From Plenodomus lindquistii (lineage: Eukaryota; Ascomycota; Dothideomycetes; Pleosporales; Leptosphaeriaceae), in the NCBI GenBank assembly GCA_025504975.1, contig JANUWI010000005.1, positions 992,001-1,056,000 on the forward strand: 64,000 nucleotides of DNA. The letters are read 5' to 3'. The position numbers and the translations under genes are program-made. Positions 37,229 to 46,865 of this stretch are shown here, in pieces (the first letter of the stretch is position 1; every line of letters starts with the position of its first letter). The notes below the pieces were generated by a model, which ran no database searches, was not told the origin of the DNA, and saw nothing but the letters and a program-made list of their open reading frames with translations.

Positions 37229-37898
37229 TTGTTGTTGTTGTTGTTGTTGTTGCTGCTGCTGCTGTTGCTGCTGCTGTTGCTGCTGTTGCTGATGTTGCTG
37301 ATGTTGCTGTTGCTGTTGCTGTTGCTGCCCAGGAGCAACACTACCACCGGCGGGCTGTAGACTGCCAGGGACCGAGGGGGTGCCATAGTGGCTGTTCTGG
37401 GGCGTCCCTTGGTCAATGTTGATGTTGGGCGCTGATCGATAGTTGTCGGGCGAGTTGTACATGTGCTGCTGACCCGACGCCGACGACGGCACCGAGGCGT
37501 GCTGGGACACTTGGGTGGAAATGTGAAGCTCCTCGGTTGGGCGACCGCCCTGTGTCGGGGGTCTCCGCGGTGCTTCGTAAGACGAGGTCGCGGCGGGCGG
37601 TGCGCTCGCGGGGAAGGAATCGGTGGGCGACTGGAGGTTCCCGCTGCCACCGGGCATGAAGGCGTCGGTGCCTGCGCGCGTGGTGCCCTGCGTAGCTGCG
37701 CGCAGATTGCCGCCGGGCGCTCCTATGCCTGCGCACACGAGGGCGCGGTCAGCCTGTGTTCTGTTCTGCTATAGCACCCGCAGTGCAGGGCGCCCTGAAA
37801 GAGAGAGAGCCCGACATACTCCCCAAAGCCGAGGCCGCCGCATAGATGCCCTGCGCCGGGTCTGGCTGCGCGTTCTGGTGATGGTGGCCGAACGGCAT
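35415..37898 (-). CDS. WD40 protein of the WDR68/DCAF7 (AN11/TTG1) family with polyglutamine N-terminus
   Basis: WDR68-type beta-propeller adaptor, which in animals and plants bridges kinases (DYRK/HIPK) or transcription factors. The propeller starts at YLAPWSIYAYDWCKWNVPGG, followed by GKMAIGSYLEDNHNF and, after an intron near 36616-36667, IRILDTHMS. Repeats continue CSFPVTRILWEP, LITSSIDTTCTIWDIPSLT, VFVSCGADGSVRMFDLRSLE, LLELRGHSAAVNSIEWNPSR and LASGGDDSLVLIWDLLHAN. An intron at 35960-36008 requires a GC donor to keep frame. The likely start at 37898 gives MPFGHHHQNAQPDPAQGIYA. An in-frame ATG at 38036 would add 46 residues. The first 330 residues are disordered, with a Gln/His tract encoded by 37189-37328. 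Metazoan homologues are about 340 residues and lack this extension. The gene diverges from phosphopantetheine adenylyltransferase. Confidence 0.92.
37189..37328. repeat. CAG/CAA polyglutamine-coding tract
   Basis: About 47 codons of CAG and CAA (minus-strand sense), with three His interruptions near one end, within the WDR68-like gene. The centre holds ten consecutive CAA codons flanked by pure CAG runs. Confidence 0.95.
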
Positions 37899-38184
37899 TG
37901 CGCCTGTCGACAGGATCGCAGTCGTCTGGATACAGGCTGCTGACGTCGCGGCGCGTCGATATGTCGATATCCATACAGGCTCGCGGGCGATGTTGGGTGC
38001 AGCCGGCTGGCTTGGCGCTTCACCCCACTCGTCCATCGTCCACCACTCCCCTTCACTGCATCGTCATCTCTGTCTACTCTACATGAACTGCCTGCACAGA
38101 ACACGGATCGGTCGATACTCGTCAGCAGCAACGCTCTATTACACTCACACAAGCTACGTCGCCCCCATTCGCCATCTCGCTACC
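37899..38184. promoter_or_regulatory. Divergent promoter between WDR68-like and PPAT genes
   Basis: Only 286 bp separate the favoured start codons of two genes pointing away from each other. Upstream in-frame ATGs on each side (38036 minus, 38083 plus) narrow the gap to 46 bp if used, so the two transcripts probably share regulatory DNA. No TATA box is obvious. Promoter function is inferred from layout. Confidence 0.5.
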
Positions 38185-39426
38185 ATGCCCCCCATACAAT
38201 CACATAGCCGTGCCCTGTTGCTGTTGCCGCCCCCGCCCTCACCCCCGTCATATGCGGCTCTGAAGGCTGCATACCATTCGCCCATCTTCACCATCTTGAA
38301 GGAGCTCGCGAGATCTCCTCGCAAGACTCAGCATTCTACCCTGCTTGAAATCGCCTTGCCTTGTCCGCACTTATCTGGTCGCCTTGCATCGCCCAGGGGG
38401 CCCCTATATGCCACCACGCAGCAACTCGTCGCCGATCTTTACAAGCTGATTACCATTACCGCTAGTAGAGAGGCTATCGATACAGAAACAGATGATGCAG
38501 AGGGCGTAGACGCTCGCATCATCTTGATTGCTTACCCGCGAGACGGTCATACAACTGAGTCCTTACCAGACTCAACTCCAGAGCTAGAGATGCAAGGCCC
38601 AGCCATCAATCTACCCACGTTGGCTCAAAGTCCTAGAAACTGGGACAAGGTTTACTCAATTGAGAGTGAACAAGGCGAACAAGTTCTCAAGAGCTTTCTC
38701 TCCGTCTCGAAAAATCAATCGAGTATAACGAGAGTTCGCGGGGGTATAGTGAGCGTTGAAAAGCAGAGTGCAGAATCAAAGTCGATTGACACCACTACCG
38801 ACTCGATCAATCATCTTGCTGTGGCTGTGGGCGGAACCTTCGACCATCTCCACATTGGCCACAAGCTGTTACTCACCATGTTTGCCTTTGTGCTCGGGCG
38901 ACGGTCATCAGCCGACCTGGAATCAACGCCGAGCGTACTCACAGTCGGTATCACTGGCGATGCGTTGCTTGTGAACAAGAAGTACGCTGAACACTTGGAG
39001 AGCTGGAAGCGTCGCCAGGAGTGTGTACACGACTTTCTCTCGTCTTTGATTTATTTTGGACCGCTTGATGATGAGCGCATACACATTCAGGAGTTTATCG
39101 AGCCGGGGCCAAACGGCCATGCTGTCCATGTTAGTTTTCCTTTTGGCCTTACCATCCGATATGTCGAGATCTGGGATCCCTTTGGGCCGACCATTACCGA
39201 CAAAGACATCACTGCTCTGGTCCTTTCACTTGAAACTCGGGGCGGAGGCGCTGCAGTGAACAGCAAACGTGAAGAACAAGGTTGGAAACCCTTGGAGGTA
39301 TTCGAGGTGGATGTTTTGGATGCCAGCGAGGAAGACAACGTGGACGACACGTTTCAGAGTAAGCTGAGCAGTACGGAGATTCGTCGCAAACGTAGTGAGC
39401 GAATTCAGGCCAGATCAAAAGCCTGA
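38083..39426 (+). CDS. CAB4: Phosphopantetheine adenylyltransferase (coenzyme A synthesis)
   Basis: Transfers AMP from ATP to 4'-phosphopantetheine, the penultimate step of CoA synthesis. Nucleotidyltransferase signature: VAVGGTFDHLHIGHKLLLTM (the T/HxGH motif as HIGH), LTVGITGDALLVNKKYAEHL and ESWKRRQECVHDFLSSL. The C-terminal family marker is KLSSTEIRRKR, the S-S-T-x-IR element. The gene is intronless. Two in-frame starts are credible. ATG 38185 gives MPPIQSHSRALLLLPPPPSP, usual for cytosolic fungal enzymes. ATG 38083 adds 34 residues rich in Arg, Ser, Thr and Tyr without acidic residues (MNCLHRTRIGRYSSAATLYY, ending VAPIRHLAT), which looks like a mitochondrial presequence. The N-terminal 200 residues before the catalytic domain match the long eukaryotic form. 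Enzyme identity is secure; dual localisation is inferred. Confidence 0.93.
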   Translation: MNCLHRTRIGRYSSAATLYYTHTSYVAPIRHLATMPPIQSHSRALLLLPPPPSPPSYAALKAAYHSPIFTILKELARSPRKTQHSTLLEIALPCPHLSGRLASPRGPLYATTQQLVADLYKLITITASREAIDTETDDAEGVDARIILIAYPRDGHTTESLPDSTPELEMQGPAINLPTLAQSPRNWDKVYSIESEQGEQVLKSFLSVSKNQSSITRVRGGIVSVEKQSAESKSIDTTTDSINHLAVAVGGTFDHLHIGHKLLLTMFAFVLGRRSSADLESTPSVLTVGITGDALLVNKKYAEHLESWKRRQECVHDFLSSLIYFGPLDDERIHIQEFIEPGPNGHAVHVSFPFGLTIRYVEIWDPFGPTITDKDITALVLSLETRGGGAAVNSKREEQGWKPLEVFEVDVLDASEEDNVDDTFQSKLSSTEIRRKRSERIQARSKA

Positions 39427-40773
39427 ACACGGCAGACAATCTTGGTGCGTTCTTTGTAGAGGCGACACGTCTTCGTGTGCGTTTGTTACGCATCGGTATG
39501 GTCCTCCGTGGCGAGCTGTAATCGAGTAGATTCCAGACGGGCAATACGAAGTCGAGGCCAACAGCCTGACAGATCTGCACGGTGCCAGGATCTGTGATTG
39601 TGCGACGGTTGGCGACTGCTTCGTATGACCAAGCCACATGACAGCGCAGGTGCGCATGATGTAGGCCATGGCTAAGTAGGTTTCAGAGCAGCCATACATC
39701 TCGATACAGCCAGCTACAGATCGAGTGCGTTAGCCCATGGTTTGCCCGTAGCTTACTTGCGGAGACTGCTGCGGACTCTGCCTTGGCTAGGATCGAATGT
39801 CATCGCGACGACAGGGTGCGGGGACGAAAACGTTTGGAAACCGATACTCGGGCGACGGCATGAGTATTATATGCACGACAATTAGTGACAACGCAGCGAT
39901 GGTGCCTGGTGGCATGCACGAGATCAGAAAGGACTGCAGATAGCCGCGCTCCGTAGCATCAATCATTACACAGCCATGGCCTTTGTACACGTCTCGAGGC
40001 CTTTTTGAGGCTCCACCGCCGGCTGTCGTCATCAGATTGTCCTCTTGGAGCCACGGCCATTGCTCTGGTACCAAGTGCACGGCGGTGGTATGGCCCGGAT
40101 GACGCTCCTGGACGCGGCTGATTGGCATGGGCAAGCGCTTTACGCTGCATTGCTGTGTTGGCAACGCAGTGCAGCCAGGGACCGGGGTCGAGGGCAGACG
40201 TCTCAAGTGGAGAGATGGTCGACTGGCTCAAATCACACAGCTGCCAGCCGCCCCACCCTGAACGCCGTGCTACGCCGTACTGCACGACGAATCGACTCTT
40301 TCGCTCGGCAGGACGAGGGCACTCCCGCCCTCCTTGCGGCCACCACGCGGGCCTGCGCATACTCATGCGATCATGTGATTGCCTAGGCGGTTCCGGGCCT
40401 AGCACCTCGCTGGTCATTGGCGTGGCGGAGCAAGGTTGTTTGGCCTCGACAAGTGCAGGTTGCGACTCTTCAGCGACGCTTAGCTGACCGCTGGCAAGAG
40501 GTCATGCTACCTTTCCTTTCCCGACTGTGCCCCTCTGGCTGCTCTCCGCGTGCAGTCTTATTTAGCATCGCTGTCGGATATCACCACATGGCCAGCTGAA
40601 GTCCACTCTTGCCGCTGTCACTATCCATCGACGTCCCGCCACAGCTGCAACCACACAAGCCAGCCCTAATCCTCGCCCATAAGACCTGTTGCGCAATTCA
40701 GGTTTGCGCTGATCCAGAGCAAAGCCCAGCCTCGTTGCTGTTACTGTGCTGCTGCTCATGGGCCGAATCAGCT
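39427..40773. other. Intergenic region, no gene supported
   Basis: About 1.35 kb between two plus-strand genes. Frames on the minus strand up to 152 codons (39787-40417) overlap each other and lack domain signal. No repeat or RNA gene seen. Confidence 0.45.
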
Positions 40774-42399
40774 ATGGGCATCCTCGACCTCGCTGACGAA
40801 CTACTTCGGCTCGTACTAGAAGACATTTCATCCGAGCCAGAGAAACTTACAAGCCTCGAGCGACGGGCCTATCTCTCCCAGGAAAGCTTCAAGCAGCCGC
40901 CGCCATTAGAGATTGATCAAGCCCAAACCATCGCGGCTTTCCGGCTCACGTGCCGCAGATTTTCCGACCTCGGCGTCATACATCAATTCTCGAGACTGAC
41001 CACACGCTTTTCAAGAAGTGGACTGAACCGCCTGGAGAAGATAGCAAGCCAGCCCCACATCGCAGAGCGAGTGAAGAAGTTTAGTTACATGGTACCATTC
41101 TTTTACGTTGAAGGTTGCCGCCGAGATACCCCTCTAATCTAGTCTGCGTTACTAATCCATCATGCAGGGCGAGAACGTGTGCAAGACCTTCTGCGAACCC
41201 GACCAGAAGACCTAGGATTCTTTAATCTCAATCACTTTCAACAAAAAGTCAACGAGCAAAAGGACATTCTTACAACGCAAGAAGATGCTCGAGTACTGAA
41301 ACTGGCCATATCTGCATTCACGTCGTTACAGCATGTTCAAATACTCCGCGTTCAGGACCAAGAGGACGGCAATCTCATCTCCTACATCCGAAATCATGCT
41401 GAGCTCGTGCATCTGGTGGAACTGAGGTGGCCACCGGCCTGCTTGCACTCGACCAAGACAATCGGCACTGCGCTCCTGGAGTCAAGATCACCGTGTTCGC
41501 GATTCTCGTCGCCTATGCTCAGCCCGCAAAGCGTGCTTGGGGCTGCGAGCAATCCCCCTACGACACTCAGTGTTCTTGCAGAGCGTCTAACATGCCTAGA
41601 GCTCCATTTCGACGACGGCATAGATCTCGACATCAGGATGCGGCAACTTTCATCATTAGCAAGAGCGGTCTTCACAGCGGCGAAAAACATCGAAGCTGTA
41701 CACATTGGTTTCCCGTCACACAGACCGTTGACTCTCCGCCTGGAAGAGCTTTTCCACAACGTGAAGTGGGACAAGCTACAGGCTTTTGGTATCCAGGCTT
41801 GGAAGCTTGATGCAAAAGAAATCGTCAGCCTCGCCCAACGGCATCGAGAGACATTACGTGGACTCAGGCTTCGAGACGTTATCCTAAGAGATGGAAGCCA
41901 CTGGACGGAAGTTCTCACAGCATTGAGGGACGACATGGCAAGACTAGACTGGGTCAGTCTGCGCAGGATTGACTACGAGAAACACTTTGATGAGCAATTT
42001 ACTACTGGGGGTGTCGAGGTTCCAGACGATCCGCTGGTGGGCAGTGATAGCAGCGACGAGGACGAATGGGATCACTACGATGATTACGACGAGCAGGATG
42101 AATACGACACCAATGACGTCCTGGACGAATCGCACGATCACGACCCAGAAGGTAGCGACGGCTCTGTAGGCGACTCGTTCTCAGACGCAGGAACAGATGA
42201 GCCAGAACAAGGAGGGACCCTACACTTCCCACCAATGCCCGACACCCCTGCTTCGATAACCTGGTGCAACTGCAATGGGCACATGGACAGCGTGGAGGTG
42301 CTGCAGGACGATGGCATCACGGTCACCAATCAGCAGCGCAAGTTTTGGGAGAAATGGGTAGTAAGGAAGATATGCACCGAACAGCATGGTCACAAGTGA
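40774..42399 (+). CDS. F-box-like / leucine-rich protein with acidic C-terminus
   Basis: Start at 40774 gives MGILDLADELLRLVLEDISS, an F-box-like opening (LxxLPxELLxxIL pattern), continuing AFRLTCRRFSDLGVIHQFSR, the second F-box helix. An intron at 41114-41167 with donor GTTGCC and acceptor CAG joins FYVEG to RERVQDLLRTRPEDLGF in frame. The middle holds irregular leucine-rich segments (ISAFTSLQHVQILRVQ, RLTCLELHFDDGIDLDIRM, HRETLRGLRLRDVILRDGSH) as in fungal F-box proteins. A highly Asp/Glu/Tyr-rich stretch (DEDEWDHYDDYDEQDEY) precedes a conserved-looking end with TWCNCNGHMDS. About 520 residues. Likely a substrate adaptor of an SCF ubiquitin ligase (inference from fold); no target can be named. 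A further in-frame ATG lies upstream at 40609 but the 40774 start begins exactly at the F-box. Confidence 0.8.
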
Positions 42400-43162
42400 G
42401 GGTTTCCGCAGGAGCCAAAGGGTCGAGGTCACGATCTAAGGACATGCGCGCAGAAAACGGACTGTTGGTGGTGTTGCGCTCGGGTCTCTCTACGGATCTT
42501 GCGCACGACGTATGCTCTCAGCACTCTACCGTGCTGGACCGGGCTACGACCCGGCATGTCTGCATGACGAGTCACACCATGTGTTGGGCATGCAGCATAG
42601 ATGGCTTTTTACCTGCGTAATCGCAGCATCAAGTACACTGTCAACCGGCGCTTATGCAGACCCAGTCACACGGACGATGGGTTAAACTGCGCCGCCCTCC
42701 CACTTCCGCACTGCACGAACCATTCGTAGCGTGCCGCTCCCGCCCCGTCAGTGGTGCTACTCGCTTGTGCAAGACGTCGACTCAAATGGTGCGCCTTACA
42801 TCCATCCTAGTTCGCTATCCCGCCCTCTGCACGTTTTCTGATATCCTCGGTCGCTCTCGTTGGCTGACCGCCTGGCCGTCTCCCCCCCCCTCGCATCATC
42901 TCCAAAAGTCGGCCACCGCCCTGTTCTTTCCTCCCCTCTTCTCATCTACATATATATATATCTCATATTCGCAAAAAAAAGGCGGGGCCTTGGAGGAATA
43001 ATGATATATCTTTACGTAGCGTGGGCGGGTTTTGCAATTTATTTTTCCAGGGCCATGTCGTATACGAAGTTTCATGACTATGTAGCATTGTTTTAGAAAA
43101 CTGTTAAGTAGATAGGCTTACTTGGCATACGGTAGATATTCAAGATGGCTGGCTTTATACTC

Positions 43163-43187
43163 GTGTTGTTATTGTTGTTGTTGTTGC
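43163..43187. repeat. TTG trinucleotide microsatellite
   Basis: Tandem ttg units with one att interruption. Confidence 0.8.
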
Positions 43188-43395
43188 TGTGTGGAGAAAT
43201 ACCTTTTTTGGCTGTGCGTGTGTGTGTGAGAGAGTACTGCTCACTTGCAATTTTCTTTTTCTCGTCATCTACAATGAGGAGAGGCGTGGCATGTTCGTTT
43301 GGTGTCTCTTGAAAAAGGCTTCTCGCATGGTGCCAGCTGAAGTGAGGTGAGTGAGATGCTTTTCTTTGACTTTGTGAGGTTGGGTCTGGCATTAA

Positions 43396-43635
43396 TCAGG
43401 GAAAGAATGTTGCCGCTTGTTCTTGATTTAGCACTCCTTGTACTTTGACATCTTGTATTGCTGGATCATACGCACTTTTACCCTGTACGCTCATGCCCAT
43501 TCCTGCTGGTTTATTCTTGTACAGGTTGGACGTTTGCGTATCACCGCGATCGATTGATGTTAGTAGGAGCGGTGTGGCTGCCTTTACTGTCCTCACCGCT
43601 TTCGTACGTGGCAGTTCTCGCTCGAGTCTCGTCAC
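43396..43635 (-). CDS. Possible small protein, 79 residues
   Basis: Uncertain. The second half, MGMSVQGKSAYDPAIQDVKV followed by QGVLNQEQAATFFP, has the composition of a real small protein rather than a shadow frame, and no gene lies opposite. The first half may instead include an intron: a ctaac sequence and a tacaag acceptor lie just before NKPAGMGMS. I recognise no family. No signal peptide or membrane segment. Confidence 0.25.
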   Translation of the reverse strand: MTRLERELPRTKAVRTVKAATPLLLTSIDRGDTQTSNLYKNKPAGMGMSVQGKSAYDPAIQDVKVQGVLNQEQAATFFP

Positions 43636-44116
43636 ATGGACAGGTTCGACGGTTGTTAGTAGCTTTACTTGCTATTGTTGACTACTACAGGATCAATCTC
43701 TCAACTCTCATCGCTAATGATGCCTAAGATTATCACGAACATTCTGCCAAATGCATGTAGGTGAAAGAATGGTCAATACCAGCACTCTTACTTGCGCACA
43801 TGAGCCAGGCAGGCCATGTTGCGCAGTGCGTATCTGAGTGCCCTGTGGCAGCACCGCACGCAACACTGTCGCGCGATGCCCAGTTCACTCCTCATCTTCA
43901 CGACGCGTCTGGGCGCTAAAATTACGTCCAAGACCTTCCATGGGCTTCCAATACCTGTTGACGCATCCGACACGTCGAGGGCCAACGGCAAACCTCGCGA
44001 TGGAGACTCGCTGCTGATGTGGACGTTTTGAGAAGTCTCGCTCTCGCAATTCGACACCACGTCATCTCTGAGCGCACCGTATCGTATATTTTCCTCATCC
44101 GTGCGGATCGTACAAG

Positions 44117-46451
44117 ATGGCAGGTGGCAGGTGGCAGCCGCTCGCGGGCGAAGGGCTCATGATGTGGGAGCCGAGCGTGGTGCTGAAGATCGAAGATGTA
44201 GAGAAGGCGTCTTCGCAATCGGCGATCGGCGAGGAGGATATACAAGGTAAGTGCTGATCGTAGGTTTAGAAGGGCAAGGCTGCTAACAAGTAATTAACAG
44301 CTCAACTCAATGGCGCGTTCGATGATGAGGCCACTACGGTCCTTCCTTCTGTTGAGGTTCCGGCTTCCACTCCGTTCAAGACTGAGCAGGATGCACACGC
44401 TCAGTTTCGCCTTCCTACTAGATCGAGAACGCTTTCTATGCGGGCCAATGGCCACGCCTTCTCCTCGGATACCTTTAACGGGACATCGTCGTTGTCGCTC
44501 GACTCTTGGGCTGAGCAATTGGAAACATTTGCTAAGCTACCAGAGGAGCGGGACGATCCACCAGCTGAAACTATTACCTCTTCCAAACCATCTGATTTCG
44601 ACATACACTGCGACGCAGCTTACGCTTCTGATTGCACCGACCGCACAGATTTTCTGCCGGAATCGCCCTGTCCAGTAGTCAAAATCGCGCGTCAGCCACT
44701 CCTGGCCATCGACAACGTGCAAGTAGCCGCAAGATCAAAGCCAAAGAAACAGCCTCATACTGTGATCCGGCGACTTGACTTTGGTACTAAAGCTAAGAAG
44801 AGCGTCCCGTCGAAGAGTGACGGAATGTGGGCGCCCGAGTACTCAGCCCGTCACGGTGAGCATTCCACTACATCAAACACATGCACTGCTAATGTGTGTC
44901 AGACTGGACGTCGTCAGAGAGAATCTTCCTGTGTTCGCTTTATCGATGGTATCGACGCGATTACTCCTTATTCCCGAAGATATTCAACGAAGCGTTCAAG
45001 CTTAACATCAGCAAAGCGAAGCTCCATACTCAATTCGCTAACTATGAGCGGGTTGATGGTGGGTCCGTGTCGTTGGAATATAACGATGTCTTCTTCGTTA
45101 CACCTTTTGCGGACCCTAACGGCAGATACGCGGCCGTCAGACATGATATCGAGCGAACGGCAGCTGCGCTTGGCATCGAGATTAATCGACTCGAGGTTGA
45201 AACGCAATCGCCCTCTGGAAAGGCGGCCAGGCTTCGTAACTCGTTAGTACGAAAGTACAAGAAAGAAGTCGCCCGCAGAGCGATCGTGACGGCTGCTGCT
45301 CCACTTCAAGTCGATTCACATGTACAACAAGCGGTACCCATAGGCGGGTTTTCGCTCACGACTATCGATATGGAGGACAGCTTCACTGATGTGGAAGACG
45401 TACCAGGCATCAAGGGCGCCTCCTTGCTCACAAAGACTAGCGATTGTGCGCCGCCAAGTTTGGTATTCAGAGTATGGGACGCAAGCAGCCGAACGCAATT
45501 TGGTCCTAATGGATTTGTCTCGAGTACATTTGTGGACTGGACAGAGATACCACCACCGATCCCACCCAATGACCCTTATAATGTCTTTAAAATTATGGCA
45601 CACCTTCATCTGAGTAAGATTGGAAATGCGCCGTGGTCAGTACTAGCAATCTTTCTTATTTCTATGGTCGTTTCTCAAGTCGCTGACACGGCCTTAGCTT
45701 CATTGCTGCTGCAGAATCGTTAGTACAGGTCTTCACAATCGCAGCGAGTCTTGACCAGCCCAAGATTGCTATGATAGATCTCACTGCACCATGCATGCAG
45801 GAAGAGCACAAAATCCACCTTGCTTCCGAAACGCTGAAATGGCTCAAGACGGATGGAAAGATCAAACTTCGGTATCGGTACCAAGGACATGGCGACTGGG
45901 TAAGTTGTCACTGCTCAAAGTCCAAACCGTGGTTCAGACCAAGATTGCTCACGTGAAGATAGTTCAGCCATGCCACGATTCCCGCAGAGGCCGTTCTCAA
46001 GCATTTCGAATTAAACGAGCTGGTCGATCTCTGCGAGCACGACGATGAGGCTGCCAGTCTGATGAATCTTGAAGCGTTCCAACCAGGGCGCAAGACCCGC
46101 GAAGTGGTCGTAGCAATGAGGGAGCGAAGCACCCTCCTAAACACAAGCGTAGCGGGCGCGATAGGAAGGCTGGCGAATCTCTTTCTAGGCCAGACTGAGG
46201 CCTCCGCACAGCAAATATCGGCATTCATCGCGCGGCTAATCTCTGGATGGTATATTGGAAAGAATCCAGCAACGGATATGCATAGCATGTCGTCCATTGC
46301 CGGAGCATTCGCAAGAAACTTTGGGTCGCACCGGGGATGTAACCACCAGCAACTGATGGGGGCATTCCTAGACGGTGTCGAAGAGGGTCTTGAGATTTCC
46401 GCGCGCTGGTCCCGCGTGGGTACTGGTCAATTCAAGACAAAGAGGCGCTGA
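44117..46451 (+). CDS. Lineage-restricted protein with SANT-like segment and DUF7587-like domain
   Basis: Start at 44117 gives MAGGRWQPLAGEGLMMWEPS. Four introns, near 44247-44300, 44856-44902, 45645-45698 and 45900-45962, give about 700 residues. Order: disordered acidic/Ser-rich region; a basic stretch (PKKQPHTVIRRLDF); a Trp/Tyr-rich helical segment (DWTSSERIFLCSLYRWYRRD, then FPKIFNEAFKLNISK) resembling a SANT/Myb-like fold; then LVFRVWDASSRTQFGPNGF through HLHLSKIGNAPCFIAAAESL to IAASLDQPKIAMIDLTA. This last arrangement resembles DUF7587 of filamentous fungi and, more loosely, ADP-ribosyltransferase-like folds. A C-terminal helical part (ELNELVDLCEHDDEAASLMN, IARLISGWYIGKNPATDMHS) is unassigned. 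The first boundary (DIQ to AQLNGAF) and the third (GNAPC to FIAAAESL) are clean in frame. Function unknown; the DUF call is from memory. Confidence 0.75.
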
Positions 46452-46865
46452 GTGTCCTCCCCTGTTCCGCGCTACTTGCGGGCAAAACTGGCGCTCTCAT
46501 GGCTAGCAAGTGAGATTGATTGGGAACAATAATGGCGAATGAACAGACAATGTGAGCAGACACTCTGACAGAAATTCAGTTACGCGGTGAAGCAGCGACT
46601 AGGGCGAACGAGACACGCAAAGAGCATGGTGTTATTTTGTTGTGTGGGCATTTATCTGGATATGTTCTATCGATCAGCGGTAAGAGTCATGCACATGGGA
46701 AACTTGTATATCACACAATAGACGACAACGTATAGTCCGAGTATATTGAACAGTATACAAAAACTTCAAGCCGTACACTTCAACAGCATACCTTTAATTG
46801 TGAGCCCAGCTCAATACTCGAGCGGAGCGTACACCCCAGATGACATCGCAATAAGAACTTCGGAC
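46452..46865. other. Convergent intergenic region
   Basis: About 410 bp between the ends of two convergent genes; 3' UTR-like, nothing further seen. Confidence 0.5.

Larger units (their letters stand above)
42400..44116. other. Gene-poor stretch
   Basis: About 1.7 kb between two plus-strand genes. Contains short simple repeats (TA run near 42950, TTG run at 43163-43187, GT/GA run near 43217-43235) and one small minus-strand frame listed separately. Nothing else supported. Confidence 0.45.

Noticed and set aside
37067..37422. Poly-Leu, poly-Ala and poly-Val frames
   Set aside because: Other-frame translations of the CAG/CAA tract in the WDR68-like gene.
39209..40417. Minus-strand frames after the PPAT gene
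   Set aside because: Partly antisense to PPAT, otherwise without domain or splice support.
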